A DNA stretch of 64,000 nucleotides from Ichthyophis bannanicus. Lineage: Eukaryota > Chordata > Amphibia > Gymnophiona > Ichthyophiidae. The notes below the pieces were generated by a model. The model was not told where the DNA came from, did no database searches, and saw nothing but the letters and a program-made list of their open reading frames with translations. How positions within the stretch are numbered: position 1 is the stretch's first letter; every line of letters starts with the position of its first letter. The stretch lies in assembly GCA_033557465.1 (NCBI GenBank), contig CM066031.1, positions 1,225,655,312 through 1,225,719,311 on the forward strand, given 5' to 3'. Positions 1-10,692 of this stretch are shown here, one piece after another. The position numbers were made by a program, and so were the translations under genes.

Positions 1-910
1 CATTTTTGTAAGTGATATTGTGAAAGGGCTGTCAGGTAACATTTGTCTCTTTGCAGATACCAAAATCTGCAAAAGGGTAGATAACATGAGGAGGGATGTA
101 GCAAAGCTTGAAGAATGGTTGGGAATTTGGCAGCTGAGATTTAATGCTAAAAACAACAGTCATGCATTTGGAGTGCAAAAATCCAAGGGAGCAGTACAGT
201 ATTGGGGGTGAAGTATTTCTGTTCAGGAAAGAAGAGCGAGACCTGGGGGTGACTAGTTCTGATGATCCTAAGGTGGCTAAACAAGTAGAAAAAGGTGACT
301 GTGAAAGCCAGAAGGATGCTTGGATGCATAGGGATAGGAATGGACAGCAGAAAGAAGGAAGTGAGAGTGCCTTTATACAAGTCTTTGGTGAGACCTCATT
401 TACAGTACTGTGCACAATTCTGGAGACCACATCTTTAAAAGGATATAAACAGGTTAGAGTAGGTGCAGAGGGAGGCTACTAAAATGGTCAGTAGTTGTAG
501 TCATAAGGCATATGGGGACAGACTTAAAGATCTCAATATGTACACTTTGGAAGAAAGGCAGGAGACGGGAGATATGATGCAGATGTTTAAATACCTTCAT
601 GGCATAAATGCATGGTAGTAGAGCCTTTTTCAATTAAAAGAAACCTCTACAAAGAGGAGGCATTGGATAAAAATGAAAGGAGATAGACTCAGGTGTAATC
701 TGACGAAATATTTCTTTTATGGAAAGAGTGGTAGATGCATGGAATAATCTCCATAGAGTGGAGTGGTAGAGACAAGGACTGTATTTAAAATCAAGAAACA
801 TGGGACAAACACAGATCTGTAACTGAAAAAAAGGAACTGTAAAACTTAGTAGCTGGCATGGAAGGGAAGACTGGATAGACCATATGGTTTTTATCTCCCG
901 TCATTTTTCT
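1..910 (+). pseudogene. CR1-like LINE (family B) 3' ORF2 remnant
   Basis: Degenerate 3' part of a non-LTR retrotransposon reverse transcriptase ORF. In pieces of several frames it encodes the same C-terminal segment as the better copy at 24465-25335, such as the stretch around NMRRDVAKLEEW near base 85 and the EERDLGV-like block near base 235. The 3' end, with wording like GACCATATGGTTTTTATCTCC, lies near 870-900. There are several frameshifts and stops. The 5' end is outside the window. It is a dead copy. Confidence 0.75.
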
Positions 911-911
911 G

Positions 912-1088
912 GGCTTCTAGAAAAGGGGAAGAGAAGAAAGAGGAAATGGAAGAGGGGGATGATTAGTAAGAGGCTGGGGAAGGAGGGGAAGAGAGAGAGA
1001 GAGAGAAGATGGTGAATGAGAGGGCTGGGTGAAGAAGATGGAAAACTGTAGGTAGCTAAAATAATAAAAATGAGGGGGACTGAGGACT
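912..1088. repeat. GA-rich low-complexity tract
   Basis: Purine-biased stretch (runs of GAGAGA, GGGGAAG, GAAGAGG) between two oppositely oriented LINE fragments. No gene is seen; the open frame on the opposite strand is a composition artefact of the pyrimidine strand. Confidence 0.7.
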
Positions 1089-1097
1089 AAACAGAAA

Positions 1098-2290
1098 CAA
1101 GATGGCATATAAAGACCATACTGTTTACCCAGTCTGCCCTTGCATACCAACTACTACAGTCCCTTTTTTTTCCTTTAGAGATCTTCTATGTTTCTTGCAT
1201 GCTTTCTTGAATTCAGATACTACTATCTCTACAGGGAGACTATTCCATGAATCTACCAATTTTTTTGTAAATAATATTTTCTCAGATTACTCTTGAATCT
1301 ATCCCCTTTCACCTTCATCCTATGTCCCTTGTTGCAGAGCTTGCTTTCAATCGAAAGAGGCTCTCCTGTACTGTACATTTATGCCATGGAAGCATTTAAA
1401 CCTCTCTATCATATCTTCCCTCTCCCACCTTTTCTCCAAAGTATACATATTAAGATCTTTAAGTCTGTCCCTTGTATACCTTATGATGAAACCCACTGAC
1501 CATTTTGGTAGCCACCCTTTGCATTGACTCCTTCTTCTAGAAGGTGTGGTCTCTAGAATTGCACACAGTACTCCAAATGAGTTCTCACTAAAGACTTATA
1601 CAGAGGCACTATCACCTTCTTTTTCCTACTGGTTAATCCTCTCCCTATGCTCCCAAGCATCCTTCTGGCTTTTGCCGTCACCTTTACTACCTGTTTAACC
1701 ACCTTAAGATCATCAGAAACAATCACACCAAGGTCCCACTCTTCTTTTATGGTTGGAAGTACTCGACCCCCCCCCCCCCCATACTGTATCACTCCCTTGG
1801 ATTTTTGCAGCCCAAATGTATGACCCTGCCTTTTTTAACATTAAATTTCAGCTGCCATATTCTCAACCCTTTGCTAGATCACTCATGTTATCTATTGCTT
1901 CCTGGATGTGTACTCTAATGCAGATTTTGGTATTATCCACAAAGAGGCAAAATTTTCCTGACAGCCCTTTTGCAATATCATTAACAAAAATGTTAAAAAG
2001 AATTGGACCAAGGACAGATCCCTGTGGCACACCACTGGTAACATCCTTCTCCTCAGAGTGAACTCCATTTACCTATACCCTTTGTTGCTTCCTACTCAAC
2101 CAATTTCTAACCCAGTCAGTCACTTTAGGGTCCATCCATAAGGGACTGAATTTATTTATAAGTCACGTGAAGAACAGCATCAAAGGCTTCAGGGAAATCC
2201 AAGTACATCACATCTAGTGCTCTCCCTCAGTCCAACTCTCTGGTAGCCCAATCAAAGAAATTAATGAGATTAGTCTGAGAAGACCTGCCT
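1098..2290 (-). pseudogene. CR1-like LINE (family B) remnant, minus strand
   Basis: Reverse-strand copy of the same family as 1-910 and 24465-25335. The plus-strand text parallels the 24.5-kb copy block by block: the 3' end with the CCCAGTCTGCCCTTGCA-like motif near 1130, then ORF2 C-terminal blocks, and further RT sequence up to about 2290 (the block reading CTGTGGCACACCACTGGTAAC corresponds to the GVPQGS region). A 79-codon piece (1553-1792) retains EEWDLGVIVSDDLKVVKQV. A poly-C run at 1768-1781 and stops break it. Confidence 0.75.
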
Positions 2291-2329
2291 CTAGTAAGAG
2301 TGAGGAATAGTCAAATCTGAGTGGATAGA

Positions 2330-2840
2330 GAAGCAAAAAAATAAAGAGAAGATGAAAGATTAATGTCAGAAAAAGTGCAAGAGGCCCTTGGAAAATTGTG
2401 GAGACTGGACTTCCAAATGGCCGATGAAATTTAATGTGAACAAGTGCAAAGTTATGCACTTAGGGAAGAGCAACCCAAACTACAAATACACGATGCAATG
2501 TTCCACATTAGGAATCACCACCCAGGAAAAGGATCTAGGTGTCATTGTAGACAATAAGTTGAGACTCTGCCCAGTGTGCTGTGGCGGCGAAGAAAGCAAA
2601 CACAATGCTTGGAATGATAAAGAAAAGAATGAAGAATAAAACCAAGGATATTATACTGCCTCTGTATCACTCCATGGTTCAACTGCACCTTGGATATTGT
2701 GTGCAGTTCTGATCACCATATCTTAAAAAGGATATAGCAGAATTAGAAAAGGTACAGAGAAGAGCTACCAAAATGGTAAAGGGGATGGAAGGATACCGCT
2801 ACAAGGAAAGGCTTAAAAGGTTAGGGCTCTTCAACTATTA
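2330..2840 (+). pseudogene. CR1-like LINE (family A) RT fragment
   Basis: An internal piece of the family-A reverse transcriptase ORF also present at 14119-15900. The frames at 2388-2639 and 2773-2836 carry WTSKWPMKFNVNKCKVMHLG, EKDLGVIVDNKL and, after a frame change, KMVKGMEGY with the [10 protein letters not shown] block. It stops abruptly at 2838, where a fold-back element begins. Truncated at both ends and frameshifted. Confidence 0.8.
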
Positions 2841-2856
2841 CCCTGAAAATATGACA

Positions 2857-3039
2857 CAGCACTTACCCTATTTATCCATGGCTGCAACGTGGTTTCCTTC
2901 AATTCAATCTGCCGTTTTGCCCCCCCCCCCCTTGCACTGCAAACTTCCGGTTTATACAAAACCAGAAGTCCAGGGCCAAAGCGGCAGATTGAATTGAAGG
3001 AAACCACATTGCAGCCATGGAGAAAGAGGGTAAGTGCTG
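2857..3039. repeat. Fold-back (hairpin) element
   Basis: Inverted repeat with arms of about 55-60 bp. The left arm (2857-2914) contains CAGCACTTACCCT and CCATGGCTGCAACGTGG. The right arm (about 2977-3039) carries their reverse complements, AGGGTAAGTGCTG and CCACATTGCAGCCATGG. The spacer holds a C-run. It is a MITE-like palindrome; no TSD could be fixed. Confidence 0.75.
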
Positions 3040-3059
3040 CCATTGTTGACCCCAAAGAG

Positions 3060-3136
3060 GACCGCCCCCGGAGGGCTAGTACTCTAGGCAACTGCCTAGT
3101 TTGCCGAATGGTAGCGCTGGCTCTGGTAAGATGGAC
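3060..3136. mobile_element. hAT-like MITE terminal fragment
   Basis: The end block CTAGTTTGCCGAATGGTAGC followed by GCTGGCTCTG resembles the block at 16045-16085 (TAGTTTGCCTAATGGTAGCG, then CCAGCCCTG). The terminal GCTGG(C/T)(T/C)CTG matches the end of the hAT MITE at 5605-5979. The opposite end was not found. Confidence 0.45.
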
Positions 3137-3139
3137 TCT

Positions 3140-3198
3140 GTGTACCTCTCTGGGAACTTGACAGGTACTTCTGACCTGGATTGGCTACTATTGGATGT
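3140..3198 (+). mobile_element. CR1-like LINE (family A) 3' tail fragment
   Basis: The text GGGAACTTGACAGGTACTTC and then CCTGGATTGGCTACTATTGG is the plus-strand version of the family-A 3' UTR seen in reverse at 14170-14230. Only about 50 bp is kept. Confidence 0.55.
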
Positions 3199-4249
3199 TC
3201 ATGGGCTGGCCCTGAGAGATGGTGTCAAAGATTTCTGATCAATTTCTTTGACTGGGTGTCCGCTGAGATGGGTGTACACAAGAGTCATTTTGAGTTCATG
3301 GACCCTGTCTATCCAAGGACTTTGCTCCAGTTTAAATAGTGAAAGCACATCCTTGCTGCTCTGATAATTACTTAAAGAAAAGGTATCAGCAGACTCTTGC
3401 ATCTGCTTTTGTTATGAGTACTTTTTCTGGCCAATTATTTTACTGGATATTCAAATTGATTTTTTTTGTCATAATAAGCTGCATTGACTTCACCCTGAAG
3501 AAAGCCACCATATGATGGCTGAAATGTCGCTTCCACTTACTCATGATTCTGACACCCTAGGTGAACCATCAGTAGTGTGCCCTCCAGGGGTGGCTCAAAG
3601 CAATTTGTTGCCCTAGGCAAGGAATGAAATGGTGCTTCCTCACAGACACCCAATTGGGAGGGCCCCTCAGAGCTCTGGTTAGGGAATAGGGAGGGAGGAG
3701 GGTCCCTCTCACTCAAGAGGTTCAGCCTGAAGAAAGCCATACTTACTAAGTCGTGGCATGACCTGGAAAACTGCAAAGATCAGGGGCTTTAGTCAGTTCA
3801 GAGGTTGTGATAAATGATCCAACTTTCATAAAGACAATCTTTTCTCTAATTCTCTAAGGCTCTTAATTCACACTGGGTGCTCTTCAGAAAGGAGAAGAAG
3901 AAGGCCTTGAGGCTAAGAACTCAGTAACATACAATACTCAGTCCTTCTGTGGAAAAATTACAGGAAGCTGGTGTCTGCATCAGGAGAGACAGGGGGCCGA
4001 AGAATACAGCTTCCTCTCTTTTTCTCTCCCTCTCATTCTTTCTCTACCAAATTCACTACTGTCATTATCTGGTCTTAAAGGCACATTTACTTTATGTCAT
4101 TCCAAAGTTTATTAAAAAATTATCACTAACCATAGGTAGAGATTAAGAACTAACACAAAATGCTTGGACAAGAGTCCCAGTATAAGTAATGCAAATTTTT
4201 CCAGTACAAAGAAAATCTAAAATAAGATAATATAATAAAAGAACTCAAA
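3199..4249. other. No gene recognised; scattered repeat scraps
   Basis: AT-moderate sequence with no supported ORF. Near 3491-3530 it has CCTGAAGAAAGCCACC followed by GGCTGAAATGTCGC, a motif layout like that at 43330-43365. Near 3575-3640 there is a hAT-end-like TTGTTGCCCTAGGCAAGG block. Open frames here are short and unrelated to known proteins. Confidence 0.5.
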
Positions 4250-4490
4250 TGGTATAACCTCAGGAGTAATATTAGAAAATATTTCTTCACAAAAAGGGTT
4301 ATGGATGCATAGAACAGCTCCCAGTGGAGGTGAAGGAGACAAAAACATGGAACAATGTTCAAGAAAGCAAACAAGATCGTAAAGTAGTGATGCCCCCTCA
4401 CTCCGCCCCAGAGATTAACTAGGGTTTATCATTATAGCAGGAAGTAAAGTGGGCAGACTGGCTTTATGATCCTTATCTGTTGTCACAGAG
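4250..4490 (+). pseudogene. CR1-like LINE 3' end remnant
   Basis: In one plus-strand frame this reads the conserved C-terminal block KYFFTKRVMDA found in all CR1-like copies of the window (compare KYFFTERVVD at 24.6 kb). It is followed by a tail reading GGGCAGACTGGCTTTATGATCC. About 240 bp survives, with stops. Confidence 0.6.
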
Positions 4491-5604
4491 AATATGCTTC
4501 TGTTTTAGGAATCTTCTGCAAACAGCTTAAACTTCCTGTACACAACAAAGTAGGTGGTGCTCAGATCTGAAAGCAGTTACTTTATACTGGCAACTTTTAT
4601 ATTGTGCAGTTTCCATCTGCTCATTAAAATATTGTGTTTGCTCTTGTTTTTTATTTGTGTACCTATTGGGAACCTGACAAGTACTTGTGAATGGATTAGC
4701 CACTGTTGGAAGCAGTATGGCATATTTTATGTTCTTATGACACCTTGTAAAAACCTGCAGATTAAGTTCCATACCAGGGCGTTGTCCCAGGTCTTCAGGT
4801 TTCTTTTTTTTAAATAGATCATTGGGTCTATAGCGAAACACCAGAAATCTCCAGGTACCAGCTGAATTGGCCTGAATGGGCAAGGAGCAGAAGGCGGCTA
4901 TGCAAGCCCACATGGCCTGGGAGGAAAAGTAATAAAGAAACCACACCACATGTCACTGCTGCCTTTAGCCCCATAGGTACCGGCTCTGGCCCCACAAAAA
5001 TCTCAGCATGGTGGACAGGAGAAGAAAAGCCCCTTCCAATCTCCCATGGGCAGATAGAGAAGGTCTTTGCTGTGATCGCCTTTGGGGGATAAGATCCCCG
5101 CAAACAGTCTGCTGCCTGCCGGCCGAGATCATAGCAAAGACTCTCCCTGTTGTTGCCCACGGGATGGTGCTTGGACCCCTAAAGAAAAAGCCCTTCCGCT
5201 GCCCCTTTGTAGCCCTATAACTAGGATCCCAAGTGTCTGCTGTATAATTTTTCATTTGCTGCACAATTATGGCATACTACTTGCCGGATGGTGTTTGCCT
5301 CCCAGCCCCCACAAACTATGCTATTTCCCTCATGAATGCTACTATCTTCTTTTCCCAAGGTTGTTGCTGCTATTGCTATCTGTCACCCTGCAGACAGATG
5401 ATATGGAGGAGTAGCTTAGCATTTACAGCCACATATGTAAGAACTAGGAAGGATCCAAATATCACGTTTCCCAGTAACGCTCCATACAACCTTGTGCAAG
5501 TAGCATCAGCCTCCACCGTATCAGGGAAAAACCTCATGGCTGGATTAACTAATGAGCATTAATGAGCTATTAAGGAATTGATGCAATTAGTAAATAGACC
5601 CCGC
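4491..5604. other. Intergenic; LINE-A 3' tail scrap and a fold-back
   Basis: At 4650-4742 a plus-strand family-A 3' tail (GGGAACCTGACAAGTACTTG, then CAGTATGGCATATTTTATG). At about 5015-5190 an imperfect fold-back: AAGGTCTTTGCTGTGATC on the left pairs with GATCATAGCAAAGACT on the right, around a GGGGATAAGATCCCC centre. The remainder shows no gene. Confidence 0.5.
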
Positions 5605-5979
5605 CAGAGCCGGTCTAAGGGTTTCTGCTGCCATAGGCAGAAACCCCAGCCGCGCCACCCCTCCCTTATTGCTGCTGCTGCCCCCCCCAACTGCTGCCGC
5701 TGCCCCCCAACTGCCGCCACTGCCCCTCCCCCAACTGCCACCGCTGCCAATTCTGTTTCGGGAGGGCGAGGTGGGCAGTGGCTGTGTCAGTATTTCTAAA
5801 AGCGGCAGCAAAAAGCAGCCTCTTTTGGAAATACTGCCGCTGTCTGCCTCCTCCTCCTGAGACGGAATCAGCGGCAGTTGGGGGGGGGCACAGCCAGTCA
5901 TGCGTGCCCCTGCTACCCCCCACCTAGGCCAGCTGCCCTAGGTGGCCTTCTAGCTTACCTAGTGGATGGGCCAGCCCTG
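5605..5979. mobile_element. hAT-type MITE with 8-bp target duplication
   Basis: Begins CAGAGCCGGTCTAAG and ends CCAGCCCTG, so the termini are inverted (CAG[A/G]GC[C/T]GG). The flanks are GACCCCGC (5597-5604) and GACCCTGC (5980-5987), an 8-bp target-site duplication with one mismatch, as expected for hAT elements. The interior is GC-rich with a fold-back (CAGTATTTCTAAAAG against TTTTGGAAATACTG) and CTG/CCG-rich runs that create spurious ORFs on both strands. Non-coding; it would need a hAT transposase supplied from elsewhere. Confidence 0.85.
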
Positions 5980-5994
5980 GACCCTGCTGAAAAT

Positions 5995-6150
5995 AATAGG
6001 GCTTGAATTAAACCAGGGCTTATTGAAGGGATACTCTGTAGTACTGAGTACCTGTACCTTTTTCATTGCTTATTAAAATTGACTCATGGTCCTCATGTAT
6101 TAATAAAAGAGCCCTGAATATGAGTACTAGCTCCATTTTTGCTAGGAAAA
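5995..6150. mobile_element. Short interspersed MITE (same family as 41955-42085)
   Basis: Shares with 41955-42085 the order GAGTACC, then TTTTTCATTG, GACTCATGGTCCTC, GTATTAATAAAAGAG and a T-rich end before CTAGGAAAAA. About 75% alike by eye. No coding capacity. Confidence 0.5.
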
Positions 6151-6470
6151 ATGCAGAGTTAAATAATATGCACATTAGTAAATCTAGTACTTAGTTAAAT
6201 CCCCGCCCAGAGGGTTTATAGTCTATGTACTGAGGGTTGGTAATGACTCTAGTGAGCAGGGAAGATTTGAAGAGGTACCTAATTAAGGAAGTAATTTTCT
6301 AAAGGCTTTTTTGCACATATCTGCCAGCATATGCTCATAAAAATCCTCTTATAAAATTACCTCATGTGTAAAAGTACACGTAATGCAACGAGGCATTTAC
6401 TTGTATGCAATTTCAGAGTAGGCATGTTCAGGGAAGGAGTCTAGGTGAAGCATGGGCAGAGTGGTTTTTT
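6151..6470. other. No gene; AT-rich MITE-like sequence
   Basis: Contains CTTATAAAATTACCTCATG near 6350, a motif recurring at the ends of the MITE at 27819-28160. No ORF or RNA gene recognised. Confidence 0.4.
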
Positions 6471-6474
6471 GGTT

Positions 6475-6950
6475 TGTTTTTTTTAATTTTCTATTTATGC
6501 AAATTATACAATATAATCAAGAATTCCTCTTGTATAGAAATTGGGACATAATCATACAGTTATTACAAGGAAAAAAGTTACAAAGCAAAAAAAACCAAAA
6601 AAACCAAAAAAACTATCATTCCCACTCCAGCCCCTATTAAGGGATTCAAGAAAAGAAAAAGAAAACACAATATTGACAACCACAAGGAAATACAAAAACG
6701 TGAACTGGCACACATTATGTATATCACAGTGGTTCAACAGAAGACATGAACTGATTCTCCAAGCACCTGGCATTGAGGAAAGCCAGCAGTTGGAAGGCTA
6801 AAAAAACCCCACAGGAAACCGCTTGGCATTTAATCACACACTTGCATGGGTATTTTAAGAAAAAAGCACTCCCAACTGCTGAACCCCCGGCGCAAGACAA
6901 GAAACTCACATCACCTTCGTTGCATATCTCGGGCAAGATCTGGAAAAATA
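6475..6950 (-). pseudogene. L1-like LINE ORF1 C-terminus and 3' end remnant
   Basis: The minus-strand frame 6724-6936 contains the block FFLKYPCKCVIKCQ. It parallels SFSLRYPCYTYCEN in the minus frame 30294-30494, a conserved C-terminal block of the ORF1-like protein in this genome's L1-like family. Bases 6475-6720 read as an A/T-rich 3' tail, similar to those at 23880 and 44795. Only the end of the protein survives. Confidence 0.5.
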
Positions 6951-6969
6951 CGAACTAATAAGCCTTAAA

Positions 6970-8636
6970 CTGGAGATTGCAGGAGGGGATCCAAGATGGC
7001 GACTGCAGGACGTGCGTGAGCAGAAGGCAAAGGCGGCTGCTGCTCCATCTACAGCCCCCTTGGTCTCCACGCCATTACCTTTAGTGGTTGGTCCACTAGA
7101 TGCATTTGTCTTGCATCTGGCTCAGCAACTCGTAGATTCTGGGGAGTATAGCTCGGCTGTAGCATTGGAGTCGGGTGGCTTGGCATACACTTCGAGCAGC
7201 TACTCTGTCTTCCCAGATTTGCAGAGTCCAGTGAAGGGAGCATGTCTGCAGAATTCCCCTGAGGTGCAGTGGCTGAAGGAACAACTCGGAGAGGGGGTTC
7301 CTGATAGCTGCAGAGGGACTAGTTTGGGTCTCCTGCTAGGGGCTTGTTAGCCCTTCCTGGTCAGCTTGACACCAGCTCTCTCACTGGTTTGGCAGCAGGG
7401 AATCTGGCAGCAGTTTTGGCTGCTCTGTGGGCTCAATCGTGAGTGCCTGGTGGAATGGAAAGCCCCATTGTGTCAGCAGGGTAGTCTCTCCCAGCTGCCT
7501 TCACATTGCAGCGACTGGAGATCTTCACATTGGAATCCATTTGGACAGCTATCATGCAATTGGGGGCTGCTTTGATACCTCAGGATTCTTCATTGAATCA
7601 GAATGTTCATGATAATTCCCTGGCTATTGAAGATAAGGCGGTTAAGGAACTGTCTCTACAAACTTCTTTGACTAGTGTTCAATCTCGGGTTAAAGGTTTT
7701 GAAAGTTGCTCCGAGGCTCTTATGAAAGAATCATCTGTAACTAAGGTTGAGTTGGAGATACTGGAGAACTCTGTGAGAGCACCTAACTTGCGATTTGTAA
7801 GCTCTCCCAGAGAACAATTAAGGACAATTCTGGGACACAGGTTGCGAGGCTGCATGACCAGGCAGGATATAAAGCCCCGCAAGCCGCCCAGGCTCGATTT
7901 CCCGCTCTGGCTTTCCCAATATTTCCTGATGCACAGGAAGGGTAGAGCTGGCAGGAGGGAGGTTGGGAGGGGGATGGCCCCCTCCCACCTCCCTCAACCC
8001 CCCCGCCAGCTCTCCCCGTCCTGTGCATCAGGATGTATGGGATAAGCAGGATGTACGGAGCCGATTCAGGTCACGGCTTTATATGTCCTGCCAGGCCTGT
8101 GGGGGGGGGGGGGGCTCCCACTATCCGATCCAGGCCACGGCAGGCCAGCCTTGGGTCAGGCGGTGGGGAAAAGGGGGGCTGGAGCCACGGGAGTCAGGGG
8201 CGCCTACAGGGAGGACGTCCCCGCAGGCAGCAGAAGCATGCCAGGCTGTCCTTGTGCCCGATTCTGGCCACCGCGAGAACGTTGTGTTCCCGCGGTCCAG
8301 AATTGGGTCCAAACAGGCCTGTCTTGATTGGGATGGTCTGGCGGCCCGGATGTGCCCCTCTCAGATTCGGGCTCAATGTATCTCCGAGAGATATGTTGCG
8401 GAAATATCTCTATGAAGTTTTGGGTATACCACCTGAATCCCATCCTCTGATGGTGAAAGTTTATTATCTCCCCACTGCTAAGAAGTCATCTATTGCTGTG
8501 GCTGACGTGGCTCTGGAGCAGGAGCAAGTCGATGTGTTGGCTATTTCAGCTATCTTGGAACAATCAAGGGAAGATACTGTGACCCCTGCTACATTGTTGG
8601 TTACTCTTGTTTTAATTTCTGATAAAGAATGGTAAT
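6970..8636 (+). pseudogene. L1-like LINE 5' end and ORF1 remnant, interrupted
   Basis: Starts with GGGGATCCAAGATGGCGACT, the style of an L1 5' UTR. The 7506-7840 frame shows a coiled-coil-like stretch (repeated L/V spacing, then LEILENSVRAPNLRFV), matching the coiled-coil to RRM transition of L1 ORF1. After an insertion at about 7840-8345, the frame around 8370-8636 reads SPRDMLRKYLYEVLGIPPES, the RRM/C-terminal part. The halves are separated by unrelated DNA, so the ORF is dead. Identification rests on motif order; the exact family is not established. Confidence 0.6.
7840..8345. mobile_element. Fold-back insertion inside the L1-like ORF1
   Basis: Left arm CCAGGCAGGATATAAAGCC (near 7858) pairs with GGCTTTATATGTCCTGCCAG (near 8077). 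A second pair is TTCCTGATGCACAGGA with TCCTGTGCATCAGGA (near 7924 and 8020). It contains a G-run at 8101-8114. The part after 8110 is another GC-rich piece with the local palindrome CCGCGAGAACGTTGTGTTCCC. No coding potential; ORFs across it are chance. Confidence 0.65.
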
Positions 8637-8644
8637 GACGCTTT

Positions 8645-9110
8645 TTTCTGTTCTTTAAGAAAGGGTCATTTTATAAAGTCTAGCACAGCTAATGCACTTT
8701 TTTATTCATGCATTTCATCCCTATTATATAAAGTATATACAGACTTTACTTTATAAAATGGGGAGGCATGTGTTTGAAAATGTATGTTAAATTTAAGTGC
8801 GATCCTATAGCTGATGTAAATACCCACATTAAGATTTGTTGGGAAGGCATGTAAGTTATAAAAGTTTATAATTTATGTGTACACTCTTGTGCTATACTCG
8901 TGTCTTCCCAGGCTCTGCCCAAGTTCCACCCCTGTGCATGAGCCATCAGCCCTCCTCGCATACTTATAAAATAGTGACTGGCTAAAGTACACGCAAAAAG
9001 GCCCATTAACACATGTACATCACACAAATACCATGATTTATGTGCAAAGATGGTATATAACTTTTTGCACTTTCTCATAAAAGTATCCTTTTCATGCTAA
9101 CATTTACGCC
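8645..9110. mobile_element. TTTTATAAA-type MITE, degenerate
   Basis: Left end GGGTCATTTTATAAAGTC. The internal copies TATAAAGTATATACAG and CTTTATAAAATGG, and a right end near CTCATAAAAGTATCC, resemble the MITE at 27819-28160 and the block at 13620-14070. Boundaries are approximate. Confidence 0.45.
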
Positions 9111-9600
9111 TGTTCCCAAGAGGGCATAAATGTCCGAGGCTTCCATCGGACCACAAGTTCTGCGGGGTTCATGCTAGTATTTTAGGGCTCGATTTTCATT
9201 TAGGTAGATTATGTGCTGCATTGGTGCATAGCCTGCCAGCCGACCTCCTTAACCTAGATTTTCATTTCAATGGCAACGGAAATGAAAATCCGGGTCACGC
9301 CACACAGACCGGCAACCACTGAGGCTAAGTGGGTAGCAGCGATTTTCAATGCTGCCCATTTAGCACCACCCTTTAAGATTCCTTTCACCACTTAGTGATA
9401 ACCAGACAGTGGTTGAATATCACCATTTGTCCAGTTATTGCTCGATGTCGCCTCCGCTCTGCCCCCAGAATGCTCTGATGTTGGGCAGCTAGCATCACCG
9501 CATTCAGCAACAGCACCGGGGCAAATTCAACGACACTATCTGCTATAGTGCCGCTGAATATCCCAGTCACCATGATTAACGTGGTTAGCAGGTTTGCTAA
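9111..9600. other. Fold-back-rich non-coding stretch
   Basis: Contains a perfect 11-bp hairpin (GATTTTCATTT ... AAATGAAAATC, near 9251-9285) and GATTTTCA/GAATATC words like the MITE at 24110-24450. Probably a degenerate MITE of the CGATATTCA class. No gene seen. Confidence 0.4.
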
Positions 9601-9913
9601 CCACATTAATCACATTCAATATCGGGATCTTAGTGTCTACATTGATCAATGAAATGGGACAATACGAGCTACCTAGTTCTGACTCCTTATCTTTTATTTT
9701 TTTTATAGAATTATGATATGGGCATGTGAGAGACTTTGACAAATAATCTTTGCCTAAGAGATCTTTAAGAACTTTACAAAGTTTTAGGGATAAAATATTC
9801 CAAAACTTCAATAGAACTCTATAGGAAATCCACCTGGGCCTGCCATTTTCCCAGCATTACCTTGAATGGTCCCCATAATGCTAATCCCTCAGTTGGGGCA
9901 TCTAATAAATTCC

Positions 9914-10007
9914 ATCACACACACACACACACCCACACCCACACACACCCCCACACCCACACACACACACACACACACACATACACACACACTCACACAC
10001 ACACACT
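9914..10007. repeat. (CA)n microsatellite
   Basis: About 90 bp of CA dinucleotides with CCCACA interruptions. The 77-aa minus-strand frame over it is a repeat artefact. Confidence 0.95.
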
Positions 10008-10109
10008 TGAATACTAAATCATATATCCTAACCTTTTTGTAAATAACATCTATAATAGCAATGTCAGCTCGCTGACATTCCCCTGTAAACAAAAGCATAC
10101 ACCCTGTAA

Positions 10110-10305
10110 ATAGTTTTAACAACTTACTGTACTGTTTTATGTAAAAAGTTAAAAAGTTATATGTAAAAAGTTAAAAAGTTCTTGTTCTATGTAATGTTAT
10201 ACGAATGTATACAATTGTTCCATGTAAACCGCCCCTGATCTCTGGAAGGGGCGGTATAGAAGAAATAGATAAATAAAAATAATAAAATAAATAAAAATCT
10301 AAAAT
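10110..10305 (+). mobile_element. L2-like LINE 3' end
   Basis: Plus-strand tail with AAACCGCCCCTGATCTCTGG, GGGGCGGTATAGAAG and then an AAATAAAAATAAT-type repeat. It matches in style the reversed tails at 10696, 26300, 30560 and 48905 (AGAGCGGTATATAAGAA, then AAATAAATAAA). Inserted into the L1 ORF2 remnant. Confidence 0.7.
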
Positions 10306-10692
10306 TGCCTTTTGCTCCTTTGTTACTGGTTCCCCTTCTATCCTAGCCAAAAAATCCTCACTTTTTGAATCAGAACACTGCAGTTCTGATACATACATAC
10401 TTTTATAATGGTCCACAAGGACTTGTCCATTCGCATCCCTTTCAGTTCTCATTTCCCCCACCTCATCTCTAATCTCTGTTATCGCATTCTGGGCAGCATG
10501 TTGCTTTAAGTGGGCAGCTAGCAATTTATCAATTTTCCCACTGAGAGTGACATTGTTGTCCTGCTGTTATGTAGATAAATCCTACTTCAACTAAAATTTT
10601 ATTAATATCCACCCAAACGGTATTTATCTTTTCCATCCATTCCTTTGACCGGAACTGTTTATGTTTACATTCCAATTGAAATAATCCTTATC

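Noticed and set aside
5559..5923. Overlapping ORFs rich in Pro/Ala/Gln on both strands
   Set aside because: They lie in a GC-rich hAT MITE with CTG/CCG runs; composition artefacts.
8101..8114. Homopolymer G/C runs (also 1768, 2921, 41387, 58150) as signals
   Set aside because: They fall within degenerate repeats, differ in context, and may vary by sequencing or slippage.
7963..8635. 150- and 200-aa plus-strand ORFs as genes
   Set aside because: They cross the junction between a fold-back insertion and an L1-like ORF1 remnant; only the 8370-8636 part has meaning.
9889..10122. 77-aa Val/Cys repeat ORF
   Set aside because: Translation of a CA microsatellite.
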